DNA of 64,000 bases. Source: Ramlibacter monticola. GTDB taxonomy: Bacteria; Pseudomonadota; Gammaproteobacteria; Burkholderiales; Burkholderiaceae_C. A program made the position numbers and the translations under genes. The notes beneath the pieces were generated by a model, which was given only the letters and a program-made list of their open reading frames with translations, was not told the DNA's origin and made no database searches. The stretch is from positions 682,001 through 746,000 of the forward strand of contig NZ_JAEQNE010000002.1 in the NCBI RefSeq assembly GCF_016722785.1. The letters are read 5' to 3'. Positions 19,605-32,521 of the stretch are shown in pieces; the first letter of the stretch is position 1, and every line of letters begins with the position of its first letter.

Positions 19605-21344
19605 ATGGACCATGGAAACGTCACTCGCCGCACCCTGCTGACCGCCTCGGCCGCGGCAGCGCCCCTGCTGCTGCTCCCGCGCAAGAGCGAGGCGCAGGTC
19701 GCGGTCCTGCCGCCCAGTCCGCCGACCACGCCCTGGGTGGAGGAACTGCCCCTGCAGGACACGCCGCTCGCGCCCACCACGCTGAACCCGGTGCCCACCC
19801 TCTCCTCCAATCTCGCGGCCGGGGAGTGCGGGCGCGTGCCGCACCAGCGCTACGCGGAGCTGACCTCGCCGGCGGGACGCACGCCCGTGCAGTACCAGCT
19901 GACCGCGAAGGAGAACCCCTCCTGGTACTTCAACGCCGACAACCCCTACTACCCGGCGCAGCCGATCTGGGGCTTCGAAGGCAACACGCCGGGCGCGACG
20001 ACGCCGGGGCCGACCATCCACGCGCGCTACGGCAAGCCGATCATGTGCCGCATCCGCAATGCGCTGCCCCAGTTCGCGAGCGGCTTCGGCTCGCCCGAGA
20101 TCTCCACGCACCTGCACAACCTGCACACGCCTTCGGAAAGCGACGGCTTCGCCGGCGACTACTTCAGCGCGACGAAGGCCGGACCCACGCTCACTTCGCC
20201 GGGCTCCTACCGCGACCACTTCTATCCGAACCTCTACGCCGGCATCGACGAATTCGGCGGCATCGGCGACCCGCGCGAGGCGCTCGGCACGCTCTTCTAC
20301 CACGACCACACGGAGGGAGTGACCGCGCCCAACGTGCTCAGGGGCCTGTCGGGGCGCTACAACATCTTCGACGACCTCGACTCCGGCGACGAGCGCACCG
20401 GCCTGCGGCTGCCCAGCGGGCCCTACGACTACCCGCTCACCTTCGGCGACCGGCGCTTCGACGTGGACGGACGCCTCACCTTCGACCAGCTCAACCCCGA
20501 AGGGGTGGTGGGCGACAAGGTGCTGGTGAACGGCAAGATCGAGCCGGTGCTGCGGGTGGCGCGGCGCAAGTACCGCTTCCGCCTGCTCAATACCGGCCCG
20601 ACGCGCTTCTACGAGCTGTACCTGCAGAACCGCGGCGCCAACGCGATCTACACCTACACCGTCATCAGCGCCGACGGCAACCTGCTCCCGGCGCCGCTGC
20701 CGAACCAGACCGGCGTGCGCATCGCGCCGGCCGAGCGCTCGGACATCGTGATCGACTTCTCGCGCTTCCCGCTCGGCACCGAGCTGTTCCTGGTGAACAT
20801 GCTGGTGCAGAGCACCACGCGCCGTCCCGAGAAGGTGCAGGCCCCCGGCACCCGCGTGCTGAAGTTCGTGGTGGACCGCAATCCGGCCGAGCCGGATACG
20901 AGCCAGGTGCCGGCCCAGCTGCGCCTGCTGCGGCCCCTCCCCAGTGCCGCGGAACTCGCGACCCTTCCCGTGCGCCGCTTCAACTTCGAGCGCTCCGGCG
21001 GCATGTGGGCCATCAACGGCCGCTTCTTCAACGTCTTCGAGCCCACCATCACGCCCGCCCAGGGCAGCATGGAAATCTGGGAGCTGTTCAACCTGGACAA
21101 CGGCTGGCAGCACCCGATCCACATCCACTTCGAGGAGGGACGCATCCTCAGCAAGACGGTCAACGGCGTTCCGGTGCCCATCCCGCCGCACGAACGCGGA
21201 CGCAAGGACGTCTACGTGGTCGGCGAGAACATGTCGATGCGAATTCTGCTGCGGTTCCGGGACTTCCGCGGCAAGTACATGATGCATTGCCACAACCTCA
21301 CGCACGAGGACCACGCGATGATGCTGCGCTGGGACATCGTGTGA
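19605..21344 (+). CDS. Tat-exported multicopper oxidase, CotA/bilirubin-oxidase-like
   Basis: 579 residues. I chose the ATG at 19605 because GAGGAG lies just upstream. The leader has twin arginines (NVTRRTLLTASAAAAP) and a likely cleavage near SEAQV. All four copper motifs are present: HLHNLH (H169, H171), HDH (H233, H235), HPIHIH (H503, H506, H508) and HCHNLTHEDHAMM (H561, C562, H563, H567, M572), so the type 1 and trinuclear sites look complete. Family members oxidise phenols, bilirubin or Mn(II) with O2. It is encoded 23 bases after the HlyD gene and 19 before the Sco gene, so expression with the peroxidase and a copper chaperone is expected. The folded Tat route contrasts with the type I route of the peroxidase. 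A broken paralogue lies at 2118-2545. Confidence 0.92.
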   Translation: MDHGNVTRRTLLTASAAAAPLLLLPRKSEAQVAVLPPSPPTTPWVEELPLQDTPLAPTTLNPVPTLSSNLAAGECGRVPHQRYAELTSPAGRTPVQYQLTAKENPSWYFNADNPYYPAQPIWGFEGNTPGATTPGPTIHARYGKPIMCRIRNALPQFASGFGSPEISTHLHNLHTPSESDGFAGDYFSATKAGPTLTSPGSYRDHFYPNLYAGIDEFGGIGDPREALGTLFYHDHTEGVTAPNVLRGLSGRYNIFDDLDSGDERTGLRLPSGPYDYPLTFGDRRFDVDGRLTFDQLNPEGVVGDKVLVNGKIEPVLRVARRKYRFRLLNTGPTRFYELYLQNRGANAIYTYTVISADGNLLPAPLPNQTGVRIAPAERSDIVIDFSRFPLGTELFLVNMLVQSTTRRPEKVQAPGTRVLKFVVDRNPAEPDTSQVPAQLRLLRPLPSAAELATLPVRRFNFERSGGMWAINGRFFNVFEPTITPAQGSMEIWELFNLDNGWQHPIHIHFEEGRILSKTVNGVPVPIPPHERGRKDVYVVGENMSMRILLRFRDFRGKYMMHCHNLTHEDHAMMLRWDIV

Positions 21345-21363
21345 GCGCCGAAGGAGACCGAAC

Positions 21364-22005
21364 ATGAACTTCCGCTCCCTGGAACTGGTCGGTGCCGGCG
21401 CCGTCGCGCTGGCGGGCATGGCCGAAGGCGTGATGAACGAACCCGACTGGCAGGCGGTCAGCGCGCTGCCGCGCCGCGAGGGGCTGCCCAATGTGGAACT
21501 GCTGACGCACCAGGGCCGCAAGGTGCGCTTCTACGACGACCTCGTGCGCGACAAGCTGGTCGTCGTCAACATGATGTACGCGGGCTGCAACAACACCTGC
21601 CCGCCCGCGACGCACAACCTGGTGAAGGTGCAGGAGATGCTGAAGGACCGGATCGGGCGGGACATCTTCATGTACTCGCTCACGCTCCGGCCGGAGCAGG
21701 ACAGCCCCGAGGACCTCGCCCACTTCGCGCGCCTGCACGGAGTGCAGCCCGGCTGGCTGTTCCTCACCGGCAAGCCGCGCGATGTCGAACGACTGCGCCT
21801 CGCCCTGGGCTTCTACGATCCCGACCCCAAGGTGGACCGGCAGGACGGCCGCCACGTCGGCATGGTGCGCATCGGCAACGACTGCTACCGGCGCTGGGGG
21901 ATGACGCCGTCGCTGGCGCACCCGCGGCAGATCGTGGCGGCGATCCAGCACCTGGATCGCAAGCCGCCGCCGGCAGCGGCGGCGCGGGATCGCCGCGCTA
22001 CCTGA
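21364..22005 (+). CDS. Sco1/SenC-like copper chaperone
   Basis: 213 residues with a thioredoxin-like Sco fold. The copper-binding cysteines are C75 and C79 (GCNNTCPP) and the partner histidine is H164 (GRHVGMV). The usual catalytic context YSLTLRPEQDSPEDL is visible. A weak hydrophobic N-terminus (VGAGAVALAGMA) could act as a signal anchor. Sco proteins deliver copper to cytochrome oxidase CuA. As the last gene of this operon, right behind a multicopper oxidase, this one more likely loads that oxidase. Its 3' end overlaps the convergent rquA gene by 8 bases. The C-terminal half is duplicated in the relic at 2118-2545. Confidence 0.88.
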   Translation: MNFRSLELVGAGAVALAGMAEGVMNEPDWQAVSALPRREGLPNVELLTHQGRKVRFYDDLVRDKLVVVNMMYAGCNNTCPPATHNLVKVQEMLKDRIGRDIFMYSLTLRPEQDSPEDLAHFARLHGVQPGWLFLTGKPRDVERLRLALGFYDPDPKVDRQDGRHVGMVRIGNDCYRRWGMTPSLAHPRQIVAAIQHLDRKPPPAAAARDRRAT

Positions 22006-22726
22006 CCAGCACCGTCATCTGGTAGAGGCCACCGAACCAGGTGGCGCTGCGCACTGCCGCCGGCTTCACCCCCGGCGGCAGGAAGTGCGGCACCTCGTGC
22101 TCCCACAGGTCCATCGCGAAGGGCTCGAGGTGCCTGAACACCTGCCGCATCAGCGGCCGCAGGGGGTGCGCCCCATGCGGGCGGTGGTAGTCCACCACGA
22201 CCACCTTGCCGCCCGGCTTCACGACCCGCAGCGCCTCCGCCAGCGTGCCGCGGCGCACGTGCTCGGGCTGCTCGTGCAGCAGGAAGAACAGCAGCACCTG
22301 GTCGTAGCTCGCGTCGGCGGCAGTCAGCGCGGAAGAGTCCCCGTGCAGCAGCGTAACGCGCTCGTCGCGCGGCAGCTTGGCCGCGAGGTTGCGCAACTGG
22401 ATCGGCAGCACGTCCACCACGTCGAGCCGTGCGTCGGGCGCCAGCCGTTCGCGCAGGCGCGGCGTGAGGTCGCCGTAGACGCAGGCCATCTGCAGCGTGC
22501 GGCCCTCGACCGTCGCCCCGAGTTCGGCCAGGGCGGCGTCGCCCAGGCGGCGGTAGTTGCCGAACAGGATCAGGTTGACCAGCCACTCGCGCTCGAAAAA
22601 GTGGACGGCCTTGGGATGGACATAGGCCCACCAGTACGTCTTGTCGAGGTAACCGGGCACGTGGGGCGCGGACGGGGGCCCGGCCAGGGACGGCGCGGCG
22701 GCTTCGACGCTGGAAGGAGGGACCAT
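21998..22726 (-). CDS. rquA: RquA, rhodoquinone biosynthesis methyltransferase-like enzyme
   Basis: 242 residues, ATG at 22726 with GGAGG upstream. RquA converts ubiquinone to rhodoquinone, the low-potential quinone used in fumarate respiration. It uses S-adenosylmethionine as the amino donor although the fold is that of a methyltransferase. The hallmark N-terminus YLDKTYWWAYVHPKAV is present, followed by the SAM-fold core LQMACVYGDLTPRL, DVVDVLPIQ, LLFFLLHEQP and GGKVVVVDYHRPHG. The length fits the family. It stands alone, convergent with the Sco gene. Rhodoquinone in this strain would link to the quinone-sensing cyclase at 36 kb. Confidence 0.85.
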   Translation of the reverse strand: MVPPSSVEAAAPSLAGPPSAPHVPGYLDKTYWWAYVHPKAVHFFEREWLVNLILFGNYRRLGDAALAELGATVEGRTLQMACVYGDLTPRLRERLAPDARLDVVDVLPIQLRNLAAKLPRDERVTLLHGDSSALTAADASYDQVLLFFLLHEQPEHVRRGTLAEALRVVKPGGKVVVVDYHRPHGAHPLRPLMRQVFRHLEPFAMDLWEHEVPHFLPPGVKPAAVRSATWFGGLYQMTVLVR

Positions 22727-22755
22727 TCTTCAGGCTCCGGGTTGGTGGAATGGCA

Positions 22756-22774
22756 CCCGGCTCCATGAGCCGGG
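22756..22774 (-). promoter_or_regulatory. Hairpin upstream of rquA
   Basis: CCCGGCTC (22756-22763) and GAGCCGGG (22767-22774) form a perfect 8-bp stem with a 3-base loop, 30 bases upstream of the rquA start. It could be an operator or a 5' UTR structure. The rest of the 22727-22961 gap shows nothing further. Confidence 0.4.
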
Positions 22775-22961
22775 GGCGCCCCGATTGTGCGAGAGGGCTC
22801 AGCCACGGACGCTGCGCCGCCGGACCGACAGGGGACAATCCGGCCCGGCACGGATCCGTGCATGTTCGGCTGGGGCCGACCGCCCTGTCGGACCGTCGAC
22901 TACAGCAATCCGCAGCCCTGGCCTGCTGATCAGGCAAGCCCCTGTGGGGCAGGATGATGCC

Positions 22962-23459
22962 ATGTTCAAGCAGAGGAAGAAACACTTGATGGGCGTCGCC
23001 CTGGCGCTCGCCTTGGGCGCTGCCGGGGTCGTGGCCGGAACCGAGGCCGCCACGAGCAAGGACGCTTACAAGGCGGCGCAGGACCGCATCGAGGCGCAGG
23101 CGAAGGCGCAGCGCCAGGCCTGCGGCCGCTTCCAGGCCAACGCGAAGGACGTCTGCCAGGTGCAGGCGGCGGGCTGGGAGAAGGTGGCGAAGGCGCAGCT
23201 GGAGGCCGCTCGCGAGCCGGGCCCCGAGACGGAAAAGAAGGTCAAGTTCGCGCGCGCCGACGCCGACCACGCCGTGGCCAGGCAACGTTGCGCGGTGCTG
23301 AAGGACCGCGCGAAGGACAGGTGCATGGACCAGGCGAAGAACGACCGCGAGGCGGCGATCCGGCTGGCGAAGGTGGAGAAGGTGGAGGAGGTCAACGCGC
23401 TCAAGGCCAAGACGCAGGAGCAGCGCCACGCGCAACAGAAGGCGGCGCCCCGCTCCTGA
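22962..23459 (+). CDS. Secreted helical protein of unknown function
   Basis: 165 residues. The ATG at 22962 gives a signal peptide (MFKQRKKHLMGVALALALGA, cleavage near TEA). The mature part is almost entirely helical and rich in Ala, Lys, Glu and Gln. It has four Cys (RQACGRF, KDVCQVQ, QRCAVL, DRCMDQ) spaced as two similar halves, which suggests disulphide-linked helical hairpins in the periplasm. The style resembles abundant uncharacterised envelope proteins of Burkholderiales. There is no operon partner, and no function is assigned. Confidence 0.75.
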   Translation: MFKQRKKHLMGVALALALGAAGVVAGTEAATSKDAYKAAQDRIEAQAKAQRQACGRFQANAKDVCQVQAAGWEKVAKAQLEAAREPGPETEKKVKFARADADHAVARQRCAVLKDRAKDRCMDQAKNDREAAIRLAKVEKVEEVNALKAKTQEQRHAQQKAAPRS

Positions 23460-23543
23460 GCGCGCGGATCGCTTGCTTGCGCGCCATCAACATGGCCTGG
23501 CGGCGGCCGCCCACAATCGCTCCCGCAACTCAGGGAGAGGGAG

Positions 23544-23876
23544 TTGGGGAGTCGCGGCAAGTGCATGGCGGCTGGTGCCGCAGCCGTGCTGCTGGCGGCG
23601 TGCAGCGACGTTCCGCGCGGGCCTTCCGCGCCGGACGCGCTGCGTGCCGGCCGCGCCGAGCGTGAGACCGAGCTGAACCGGCAGTGGCAGAACCACAGCC
23701 TGGCCGAACTGCTGCTCGGGTTCGGCAGACCCGAGTTGCTGCTGGACATTCCCGGCGGGGGCAATCCGCCCGGTTTCGTCTTGGTGTACGCGCGCGATGC
23801 CGGCACCGGTTGCCTCGACACCTTTGCGGTCGTCTCCGGCCCCGTGATCCGGGTGCGCATGTACCAGTGCCGCTGA
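23544..23876 (+). CDS. Small lipoprotein
   Basis: 110 residues if the TTG at 23544 is the start. This choice gives basic residues (RGK) before the hydrophobic core and places a purine-rich AGGGAGAGGGAG ribosome site just upstream; an in-frame ATG at 23565 is the alternative. The lipobox LLAACSD predicts a lipid-modified Cys. The mature domain has FGRPELLLDIPGGG and ends with a Cys pair (GTGCLDTF, MYQCR). The family is not recognised; it may be a small envelope-stability lipoprotein. Confidence 0.7.
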   Translation: MGSRGKCMAAGAAAVLLAACSDVPRGPSAPDALRAGRAERETELNRQWQNHSLAELLLGFGRPELLLDIPGGGNPPGFVLVYARDAGTGCLDTFAVVSGPVIRVRMYQCR

Positions 23877-23919
23877 AGCGGCGCTACGATCCCGGATCAT
23901 TCGACCCTGGAGTGCTGCC

Positions 23920-24150
23920 ATGAGCGACCAGTCCATCCTCGCGCGCATCTCTGCCCTCATCGATGAAGAGCACAAGCTGCGCACGGCCGGGCTTTCCGAT
24001 GACGCCGGCAAGCGGCTGCAACAGCTCGAAGTGGAGCTCGACCAGTGCTGGGACCTGCTGCGCCAGCGCCGTGCCAAACGGGAGTTCGGCGAGAACCCGG
24101 ATACGGCCACGCCGCGCGACCCAGGCACGGTCGAGGGCTACAGCGGCTGA
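23920..24150 (+). CDS. DUF2630 family protein
   Basis: 76 residues. The sequence matches the DUF2630 pattern: QSILARISALIDEEHKLR, then the core LEVELDQCWDLLRQRRAKRE and a C-terminal VEGY. It is a small soluble helical protein, common in actinobacteria and proteobacteria, with no known role. It begins 43 bases after the lipoprotein gene and is followed within 5 bases by another small ORF. Confidence 0.88.
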   Translation: MSDQSILARISALIDEEHKLRTAGLSDDAGKRLQQLEVELDQCWDLLRQRRAKREFGENPDTATPRDPGTVEGYSG

Positions 24151-24155
24151 ACCGC

Positions 24156-24389
24156 ATGCACCATTCGCCCGACCAGCTCGACTCCCTGTGGACCGCCCTC
24201 AAGAGCGCGGATCCGGCGCTGCGCAGCAAGGTGCTGCAGCGCTACTCGAACCCGAACATGGCCGGGGCGCTTCCGCAGATCGTCTGCGACGACCCGCACG
24301 CGCAGGTCCTGAGCATCCCCACGCCCGACCACCCGGGCCGGCACGTCTACGTGCGGCGGCCGGGCGGGGCGTGGTCCGAACAGCGCTAG
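24156..24389 (+). CDS. Small hypothetical protein downstream of DUF2630
   Basis: 77 residues, ATG five bases after the DUF2630 stop, so probably co-translated. It has no signal peptide or membrane segment. The N-terminal half is helical (SLWTALKSADPALRSKVLQR) and the C-terminal half appears to be beta-strands (AQVLSIPTPDHPGRHVYVRR). The 3' end overlaps the convergent arsR-type gene by 4 bases. The family is not recognised. Confidence 0.6.
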   Translation: MHHSPDQLDSLWTALKSADPALRSKVLQRYSNPNMAGALPQIVCDDPHAQVLSIPTPDHPGRHVYVRRPGGAWSEQR

Positions 24390-24730
24390 CCTTCCGCGAA
24401 TGCCTTCAGCTTGCCCAGGGCGTGCTCCCACTGCCGGGTGATGGTCTCGAGCGAGCGGCGCGCCTCCTCGATCTGGGTCGGATCCAGCTGCCACAGTCGT
24501 TCCCGGCCGACCCGCAGGTCCTGCACGAGGCCGGCGGAAGCCAGCACCTGCAGGTGCTTGGTCACGGCCTGGCGGGTGATGTCGCTCGCCGCGGTGAGCT
24601 GCGTGATCGAGAAGGCGCCGCCGGCGCAGAGGATCGCGACGAGGCGCAGCCGGGTGGCGTCGCCCAGGGCGAAGAACACGTCCGCGAGTTCGGGCCGCGC
24701 AGGCGCGCCGGCCTCACTGCGCCGCGGCAT
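24386..24730 (-). CDS. ArsR-family transcriptional regulator
   Basis: 114 residues with a winged helix: ALGDATRLRLVAILCAGG, then the recognition part ITRQAVTKHLQVLASAGLV. There are no metal-binding Cys pairs (such as CxC in helix 3), so it is probably not a metal sensor. It overlaps the 3' end of the upstream AHSA1-type gene by 17 bases. ArsR/AHSA1 pairs are common and the regulator usually controls its own operon. Inverted GGTTGC/GCAACC motifs in the promoter region are the obvious operator candidates. Confidence 0.9.
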   Translation of the reverse strand: MPRRSEAGAPARPELADVFFALGDATRLRLVAILCAGGAFSITQLTAASDITRQAVTKHLQVLASAGLVQDLRVGRERLWQLDPTQIEEARRSLETITRQWEHALGKLKAFAEG

Positions 24731-25181
24731 GGCGCTCGATGTTGCGCAGCTGCGCCTCCCAGCCTTCGGTGTTCATGCGGAAGGCCTGGAAGCGGCGCGC
24801 CGGCGGCACCTTGTCGAAGCCGGACTCGACCACCTTCAGCAGCGTGCCGCCCGCGGCCTCTTCCAGCGTGAAGGTGACGAGCGTGGTCTCCTCGCCGCTG
24901 TAGTCGACCTTCGGGTCCACCGCGTAGGGATGCCAGCGCCAGGAGATCAGGCGTTCGGGCTCGATCCGGTCCACCACCACGTCGAACATGATGTGGCGGT
25001 AGCCTTCGATGGTGATCGGCCCGCGGGCACGCTGGCCGGCGGCGAAGCGCTGGCCCTTCAGGTCGACGCCGAACCAGCTGCCGAACGCCTCGGCGTCGGC
25101 CAGGGCGCGCCATACGCGCTCGCGCGGGGCCTCGATCTGGATGCTGCGTTCGATGCGGTCGGGGGTATCGGTCTGGCTCAT
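24714..25181 (-). CDS. SRPBCC (AHSA1-like) domain protein
   Basis: 155 residues, one START/Bet v1-like AHSA1 domain: IERSIQIEAPRERVWRALAD at the start, FGSWFGVDLKGQ, then the strands FDVVVDRIEPERLISWRWHP and TLVTFTLEEAAGGTLL. These proteins have a hydrophobic cavity and bind small ligands; their targets are mostly unknown. It is the first gene of a two-gene operon with the ArsR regulator. Its start lies 24 bases from the first of several inverted repeats. Confidence 0.9.
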   Translation of the reverse strand: MSQTDTPDRIERSIQIEAPRERVWRALADAEAFGSWFGVDLKGQRFAAGQRARGPITIEGYRHIMFDVVVDRIEPERLISWRWHPYAVDPKVDYSGEETTLVTFTLEEAAGGTLLKVVESGFDKVPPARRFQAFRMNTEGWEAQLRNIERHAAAQ

Positions 25182-25204
25182 GAGGGACTCCCGGAAATGG
25201 CTGC

Positions 25205-25268
25205 GTTGCGCAACCTTTTGGTTGCACGATGATGCGGCGTGCCGGAATTTCGTGCAACCATCCGGTTG
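25205..25268. promoter_or_regulatory. Inverted-repeat cluster, probable ArsR-family operator
   Basis: GTTGCGCAAC (25205-25214) is a perfect palindrome. TGGTTGCACGA (25219-25229) and TCGTGCAACCA (25250-25260) are perfect inverted repeats 20 bases apart, and a further GGTTGCGTG follows at 25264. The cluster lies in the divergent promoter between the AHSA1/arsR operon and the hydrolase gene, so one regulator may control both. Confidence 0.65.
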
Positions 25269-25317
25269 CGTGACCCTGCCTGTTCCGGGGGTTTGCAAGC
25301 TTGCGCTATCGTCGGGC

Positions 25318-25976
<659 letters not shown>

Positions 25977-25980
<4 letters not shown>

Positions 25981-26026
25981 ACATCATGGTCGCGCCCCGT
26001 CCGGGCGGAGGGGCGACCCATGATGT

Positions 26027-26030
<4 letters not shown>
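25977..26030. terminator. Bidirectional hairpin between convergent genes
   Basis: CTAGACATCATGGTCGCGCC (25977-25996) is the inverse of the sequence ending CATGATGTCTAG (26030), with about 20 paired bases, one bulge and a short GC-rich loop. The base of the stem contains the TAG stop of the hydrolase on one strand and the TAG stop of lpd on the other. It probably ends transcription from both sides. Confidence 0.85.
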
Positions 26031-27421
<1,391 letters not shown>

Positions 27422-27425
27422 TCTT

Positions 27426-28796
27426 CTACTCCACGAACAGCAGGGCCGGCGATTCCAGCAGCGCGCGCACCGCCTGGATGAAGCGCGCCGCGTCCATGCC
27501 GTCGACCACGCGGTGGTCGAACGAGGACGAGAGGTTCATCAATTGGCGCGCGACCACCGCGCCGTTGCGGATCACGGGGCGCTCCACGATGCGGTTGACG
27601 CCCACGATCGCCACCTCGGGATGATTGATCACCGGCGTGGTGACGATGCCGCCCAGCGGGCCGAGGCTCGTGATGGTGATGGTCGAACCCGCGAGTTCCT
27701 CGCGCGTGGCCTTGCCGGCGCGCGTGGCGTCGGCCAGCCGCGCGACCTCGCGGGCCAGCCCCCACACGTCCTGCGCCTCGGCGTGCCGCAGCACCGGCAC
27801 CGCCAGCCCCGCATCGGTCTGCGTCGCGATGCCGAGGTGGACCGGATGCGAGCGCTTGACCACGCCGGCGTCGTCGTCGAAGCGCGCGTTCATCTGCGGG
27901 AACTCGTCCAGCGCCAGCACCACGGCGCGCGCGATGAAGGGCAGCACCGTGAGCTTGCCGCGGCTGGCGCCGAACTTCGCATTGAGCTGCGCGCGCAGCG
28001 CTTCCAGCTCGGTCACGTCGACTTCCTCGACATAGCTGAAGTGCGGGATGCGGCGCTTGGCCTCCTGCATCTTCTGCGCGATCCGGCGGCGCAGGCCGAT
28101 GACCGGCACGGCCTCCTCGCCCTGGCGCTGGCGCAGCGCGGTGGCGCGGGCGGTCGGCCCCTGGCCGCGCGAGGCGAGATAGACGTCGAGGTCCTCGTGC
28201 GTGATCCGGCCGGCCGGGCCGCTGCCGTGCACGAACTGCAGCTCGATGCCCAGCTCCCAGGCGCGCCGGCGCACGGCCGGCGAGGCGACGGGCTTCTCGC
28301 CTGCCGGACGCATCGGCGCCGGCGTCGCCCGCGGCGGCTGCATGGAGGTTTCCTCGCTCCCCCTCTGGCGAAGGCTTGGGGTCGGAGCGCTGGGCGCACG
28401 CGCCGGGACATCCTCGTTCTCGTGCGTGACGTCGTCCTTCAAATCGGGCGGAACGGGCGCCGCGCCAGCGCCCGCCCCGACCCCTGCCTTCCCGCGGAGA
28501 GGGTGGGAGGCAGCCCTGGAGGTTTCCTGGGCACCTTCGCGCACGTTCCCCGCGCCTTCCACCTCCAGCCGGATCAGCTCCGCCCCCACGGCCATCAGCT
28601 GGCCGGGCTTGCCGCCCAGCGTTTCCACCTTGCCGGCCACCGGCGAGGGGATCTCCACCGTCGCCTTGTCGGTCATCACGTCGGCGAGGATCTGGTCCTC
28701 CTGGACGACGTCGCCGGGCTGCACGCGCCAGGCGACCAGTTCCACTTCGGCGATGCCTTCGCCGATGTCGGGCATCTTGATGGCGTACAGGCCCAT
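27426..28796 (-). CDS. bkdB: Branched-chain ketoacid dehydrogenase E2 (dihydrolipoamide acyltransferase)
   Basis: 456 residues. An N-terminal lipoyl domain carries the modified lysine in [14 protein letters not shown] long, low-complexity linker (Ala/Pro/Arg-rich, ~95-165) follows, then the peripheral subunit-binding domain ([19 protein letters not shown]) and the catalytic domain ending with [15 protein letters not shown] (His and Asp of the active site). The linker reads as though its DNA was picked up recently, with a run like [12 protein letters not shown]. It transfers the branched acyl group to CoA. It sits 2 bases after E1-beta, so translation is coupled. Confidence 0.94.
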   Translation of the reverse strand: MGLYAIKMPDIGEGIAEVELVAWRVQPGDVVQEDQILADVMTDKATVEIPSPVAGKVETLGGKPGQLMAVGAELIRLEVEGAGNVREGAQETSRAASHPLRGKAGVGAGAGAAPVPPDLKDDVTHENEDVPARAPSAPTPSLRQRGSEETSMQPPRATPAPMRPAGEKPVASPAVRRRAWELGIELQFVHGSGPAGRITHEDLDVYLASRGQGPTARATALRQRQGEEAVPVIGLRRRIAQKMQEAKRRIPHFSYVEEVDVTELEALRAQLNAKFGASRGKLTVLPFIARAVVLALDEFPQMNARFDDDAGVVKRSHPVHLGIATQTDAGLAVPVLRHAEAQDVWGLAREVARLADATRAGKATREELAGSTITITSLGPLGGIVTTPVINHPEVAIVGVNRIVERPVIRNGAVVARQLMNLSSSFDHRVVDGMDAARFIQAVRALLESPALLFVE

Positions 28797-28798
28797 GG

Positions 28799-29862
28799 TC
28801 AGGCCTCCACCGCGCGCTGGAACGCGGCGCCCAGGCGCGCCGGCCCCGGGAAGTACGCCCACTCGGTGGCGTGCGGATAAGGCGTGTCCCAGCCGGCCAC
28901 GCGCTCGATCGGCGCCTCCAGGTGGTAGAAGCAGTGCTCCTGCACCAGCGAACAGAGTTCGGCGCCGAAGCCGCTGGTCTTCGTCGCTTCGTGCACGACG
29001 ACGCAGCGGCCCGTCTTCTTCACCGACTCCAGCACGGTGTCCAGGTCCAGTGGCCACAGCGAGCGCAGGTCGATGATCTCGGCATCGATGCCGGTCTCCT
29101 CCGCGGCGGCCTGCGCCACCCACACCATGGTGCCGTAGGCGATCACGGTGAGCTGCTTGCCGGGGCGAACCACCGCGGCGGACTCCAGCGGGACCTTGTA
29201 GTAGCCCTCGGGCACCTTGCCGAGCGGGTGCTTCGACCACGGCGTCACGGGCCGGTCGTGGTGGCCGTCGAAGGGCCCGTTGTAGAGGCGCTTGGGCTCC
29301 AGGAACACCACCGGGTCGTCGCACTCGATCGCGGAGATCAGCAGGCCCTTGGCGTCGTAGGGGTTGCTCGGGATCACGGTGCGCAGGCCGCACACGTGCG
29401 TGAACAGCGCCTCCGGGCTCTGGCTGTGTGTCTGGCCGCCGTAGATGCCGCCGCCGCAGGGCATGCGGATGGTCAGCGGGCAGGTGAAGTCGCCGGCCGA
29501 GCGATGCCGCAGCCGCGCCGCCTCGGACACGATCTGGTCGTAGGCAGGGTAGAAGTAGTCCGCGAACTGGATCTCCGCCACCGGCCGCAGCCCGTAGGCG
29601 CCCATGCCGACGGCGGCGCCGACGATGCCGCCCTCGTTGATCGGCGTGTCGAAGCAGCGCGACTTGCCGTACTTCGTCTGCAGACCCTCGGTGACGCGGA
29701 ACACGCCGCCGAAATAGCCGACGTCCTCGCCGAACACCACGACGTTGTCGTCGCGCTCCATCATCACGTCCAGCGCGCTGCGCAGCGCCTGGATCATGGT
29801 CATCTGCTTCGCCTCGCCCGCCGCCGCGGCGACCTGGGCTTCCTTGGTCTTGGTCAGCATCA

Positions 29863-29863
<1 letters not shown>
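28799..29863 (-). CDS. bkdA2: Branched-chain ketoacid dehydrogenase E1 beta subunit
   Basis: 354 residues; the start is the first of two ATGs (29863), after GGGAG and overlapping the E1-alpha stop (TGATG). Transketolase-type domain: MTMIQALRSALDVMM, GEDVGYFGGVFRVTEGL, FDTPINEGGIVGAAVG and the C-terminal transketolase half from VIAYGTMVWV. With E1-alpha it decarboxylates 2-ketoisovalerate, 2-keto-3-methylvalerate and 2-ketoisocaproate, using thiamine diphosphate. The cofactor link to the thi operon at 41-49 kb is worth noting. Confidence 0.95.
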
Positions 29864-32439
<2,576 letters not shown>

Positions 32440-32447
32440 ACGCTCCG

Positions 32448-32513
32448 ATGGCGGACCAGCCGCCGCGCCCTCTGCCCTGGGGCGGGGACGCGCGTGCTGG
32501 TCATGTCCGCCAT
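32448..32513. terminator. Convergent-gene hairpin
   Basis: ATGGCGGAC (32448-32456) pairs with GTCCGCCAT (32505-32513), and the inner CAGC pairs with GCTG. It is located between the stops of the hydrolase lipoprotein and the DUF4148 gene. It is a plausible two-way terminator but has a large loop. Confidence 0.5.
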
Positions 32514-32521
32514 GGACTGGC

